Shown here piece after piece: positions 61,568 through 64,000 of a stretch of 64,000 nucleotides of DNA. The notes beneath the pieces are model-generated. The model worked only from the letters and a program-made list of their open reading frames with translations. It had not been told where the DNA came from and made no database searches. The translations under genes were made by a program, and so were the position numbers. Position 1 is the stretch's first letter, and each line of letters begins with the position of its first letter. Origin of the DNA: Paramecium sonneborni (Eukaryota; Ciliophora; Oligohymenophorea; Peniculida; Parameciidae); NCBI GenBank assembly GCA_905182985.1, contig CAJJDN010000114.1, positions 124,001-188,000 on the forward strand, given 5' to 3'.

Positions 61568-64000
61568 TCATTTATATCCAACAAATAAATTAAATGCTAC
61601 TACTATAAGACCAATAGAATAGTTTCTCAAGAGTATTGAGATACTATGATAATCTTAATTTGTCTGTGTAATGAATTAATTGATTAAATTAATGATCAAT
61701 CCATAAATAATACCTTCAATTTATTATAAAACTTATTTAATAGGTTTAACCATAATAAAAACATGTTTGGTAAATAATAATCCAATATAGATATCCTAAA
61801 CAGATTGAAAATATCCATAATAATAAGCAATAAGGAGTTCAATGATTAAGATGGAATGTAATTTATATAATTTTCTGGTAGTATGTCTATCAAGGATTCT
61901 CCCTTATTTAGTATAAGGTCCTTTATGCATAACATAAGTTTAGACATCTTCATTACATTATTTTTAAACCTAATACGAAAAATGATTAAGAGTGAGATAA
62001 AAGAGTATAAAAGTTGGAATTGGCATAATGAAAATATCATCCGATAAAATGGCAGAGAATATTGCAAAAATCATAATAGTTTATGATGTACAAGCTAAAG
62101 CATAAGAGTAAGATAAAATATAAAAATAAACTGCCCTTCCTTAACTTATACATTCATACATAGAAGAAATGTAACTATAATCTGTTTATTCAAGATGATT
62201 GAATAATTTTATACATGATCTAGATTCATGAGGTCCTATACTAACATGTGCCATTTCCATAGCTTTTCCATCATTTTCTTCTCCTTTCATAAATATTATT
62301 TTATCATAAAGTTTAAGTAAATTTATTAATTATTCTTTTCTTTCAGAATTTCCACCAATTATTATATTTTTATTTTTAATTTCTTCATAAAGCTTTTATT
62401 AATCAATAATTCCTTAAAATTAGAATTTCTATTATTACTATTCTAGTAATTCTAAAGTTTTACTTGATTAAATCTTCTCTAATTTTAAGTGATCTAAAGT
62501 TGGACATGCTAATCTTCTACTCAAAAATATAAATTTGTTTTTCTATTCAAAACTACTACTTAATTAACTTCCTTCAATATATCTATCATTAACTTCATCT
62601 TCCTTTACAAGATCTGTTTAAATTGCTACATTAAATGCATCTTCTAATTATAAATGAGTAAAATATCTAATATTTATTTATGATTTACTAAACATAGTAA
62701 CTTTGTTATCTATTTTATCAATAATCATTTCATTAACTTACCCTAACCAATATAAAGATAAATAATCCTATATGTAAATACTTCTTTATCTACACTTTTT
62801 TATAACATAAATCATAAATAAATTTATCAATTAAAGTAATTAAGTAGGTATCGTTATTATAGACAATTAAGATAAATACAATAATATTTAAGTTATATTA
62901 ATTAATTCCTTATTTCTAATAAGTAAGATCACCAATAATATAAGTAAACATATTATACATTATATTCCAATCTTATTCATGAATGATTCAATCTTAAAAG
63001 CAAAAGGATTATACATTGAATTCTATTTCAAATAAGTTGTTCTCTATTTTTCTGTTTTAGTATCCTCCAAAAATGATTACTTATATTAAATATAATCAGA
63101 TGATTACTATCCCACACTACAAACCAACAATTAACCAGATCCCTTTATAATCTATGAACCAGCAAATATGAAATTGTCTATTAAACTTAAATTTGATTAA
63201 ATCTACTCATCCATTTAAATATGTTAATCCTTCACTTCATCTATACTCTTAACCTCATGAGTATTAAAAAGATTCGGAAATGGTTGCAACACTTCTATTC
63301 CATTGCAATTTTATAATTTTGATATTATACCGTCACATTAAATGAAATCTCCTTGTTTAAATATCAATATGTCTCCAACCACCAATTAACTATTATGAAT
63401 CTATATTGAATCATCTCCATTTCTTAATACATTACATCTCTTTATCAAATGTTTACTCCTCTCCTTTATATCATTTTAATGTTACACTATCTCCTTATTA
63501 TATGACTATTTTATCACACCCTTATACACTACCATTATTATTAACATTACTATGTACATCAAGTATACCTATATATTCTCATGAAAATTAATTATTATAT
63601 TAATTGTTGTTATTATCAATAACAATTAAAATAGTCTTTCTTTTTGAAATTATTCAATTATTATCTAAAGTACACTTTTTATAGCTATTTAAGGTTTCTC
63701 ATTCTTCCCAAAATATTTTTCTCTCATTTTCAAATCATAATCATTTGTATCATCTAAACCTTATTTAATACAAGTCTTCAAAAAATTCTATAGACCATAT
63801 ATACCTCCTAATTCATTTAATTTTTCAATCTAAATTTTCAATCTCTTCTCTTTAAAATCCTTCTCTTGATCATATTTCATTAAGTTACTTTAAGCTTCTT
63901 TCAATATTTAATTTAAATCAAAGATTTCTAATAATTTATTATATTAAAATCCAAAATAATGATCATCATTTTGCTATTACTTATTCTCTTCTTTTTTCCA
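61568..64000 (-). CDS. P-type Ca2+-ATPase-like protein with catalytic motifs lost; 5' end outside window
   Basis: One intronless frame of 811 codons to the TGA at 61568-61570; it enters from the right edge, so the start is missing. The layout is that of a plasma-membrane Ca2+-ATPase: an N-terminal helical part, two membrane segments (LLLIITTINIIIN, VYLMYIVMLIIMVVYK), an A-domain-like part (QLVVGDILIFKQGDFIQCDG, FAGSQIIKGSGQLLV), two more segments (CIICLLILLVILLI), and about six at the C-terminus. The phosphorylation motif DKTGT reads DKIDNKVT (about 62700-62725), TGES is absent, the ATP-binding domain is nearly gone (only about 140 codons to the hinge) and GDGxND reads KGEENDGKAM. It cannot be a normal pump; the clean frame suggests a retained non-enzymatic role. 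Confidence 0.78.

Noticed and set aside
1..64000. Telomeric CCCCAA-type repeats, rRNA, tRNA, CRISPR arrays, transposase genes
   Set aside because: Looked for by eye and not seen; small RNA genes could be missed without a covariance search.

Overview
The window is somatic (macronuclear-type) DNA of a ciliate, most likely a Paramecium. Three things show this. Every gene model I could close ends in TGA, while TAA and TAG occur throughout conserved coding sequence where glutamine is expected (nuclear code 6). Almost all of the 50-odd introns I could place are 22-35 nt long, start GTA or GTG and end AG, which is the Paramecium size class; Tetrahymena introns are much longer. The DNA is extremely AT-rich and genes lie on both strands, sometimes only tens of bases apart. 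No telomeric CCCCAA/CCCCAC repeats, rRNA, tRNA or CRISPR were seen, and long genes run without unexplained interruptions.

Layout. 1-7.4 kb: a 5'-truncated DUF1765-like gene, a Tesmin/TSO1 (CXC) DNA-binding protein, a probably N-myristoylated protein of unknown family and a small secreted protein. 8.1-18.2 kb: a decayed coiled-coil gene, the cohesin subunit SMC3, a phosphopantetheine adenylyltransferase fused to an HD phosphohydrolase-like domain, three proteins of unknown function and the ER protein RAMP4/SERP. 18.3-20.7 kb: profilin, present twice as an exact 1167-bp repeat joined by one N, almost certainly an assembly artefact. 20.7-29.5 kb: truncated haemoglobin, a CaMK-like kinase, an intact MORN-repeat protein beside a dead MORN paralogue, another decayed gene and a multi-pass membrane protein. 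30.0-31.3 kb: an assembly gap flanked by two identical 164-bp ends. 31.2-45.6 kb: a large PH-domain protein, a second kinase, small unknown genes, a kinesin-like protein and a cyclic-nucleotide-binding channel relative. 45.9-64 kb: two glutamine-rich proteins, an inactive dual-specificity phosphatase, the APC/C subunit Cdc23/APC8, a glycine-rich membrane protein, a PTB-like RNA-binding protein, an unknown protein, CKS1, a B-box protein and the 3' part of a P-type ATPase relative.

The genes do not form a pathway, although several concern the cell cycle and chromosomes (SMC3, APC8, CKS1, CXC protein), the cytoskeleton and cilia (profilin, kinesin-like, MORN, possible axonemal proteins) and signalling. 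What stands out is the number of intact reading frames whose signature residues are lost: a phosphatase with Ser for the catalytic Cys, a P-type ATPase without DKTGT, TGES or GDGxND, a channel without a GYGD filter, and a kinesin with an altered P-loop and no SSRSH. Pseudo-enzymes like these, retained without frame damage, are the most interesting feature of the window. Four stretches look like true pseudogenes, with in-frame TGA codons or frameshifts.

Gene models were built by hand. Exon sums divide by three for the spliced models, which supports them. Family names rest on remembered motifs, not on searches.
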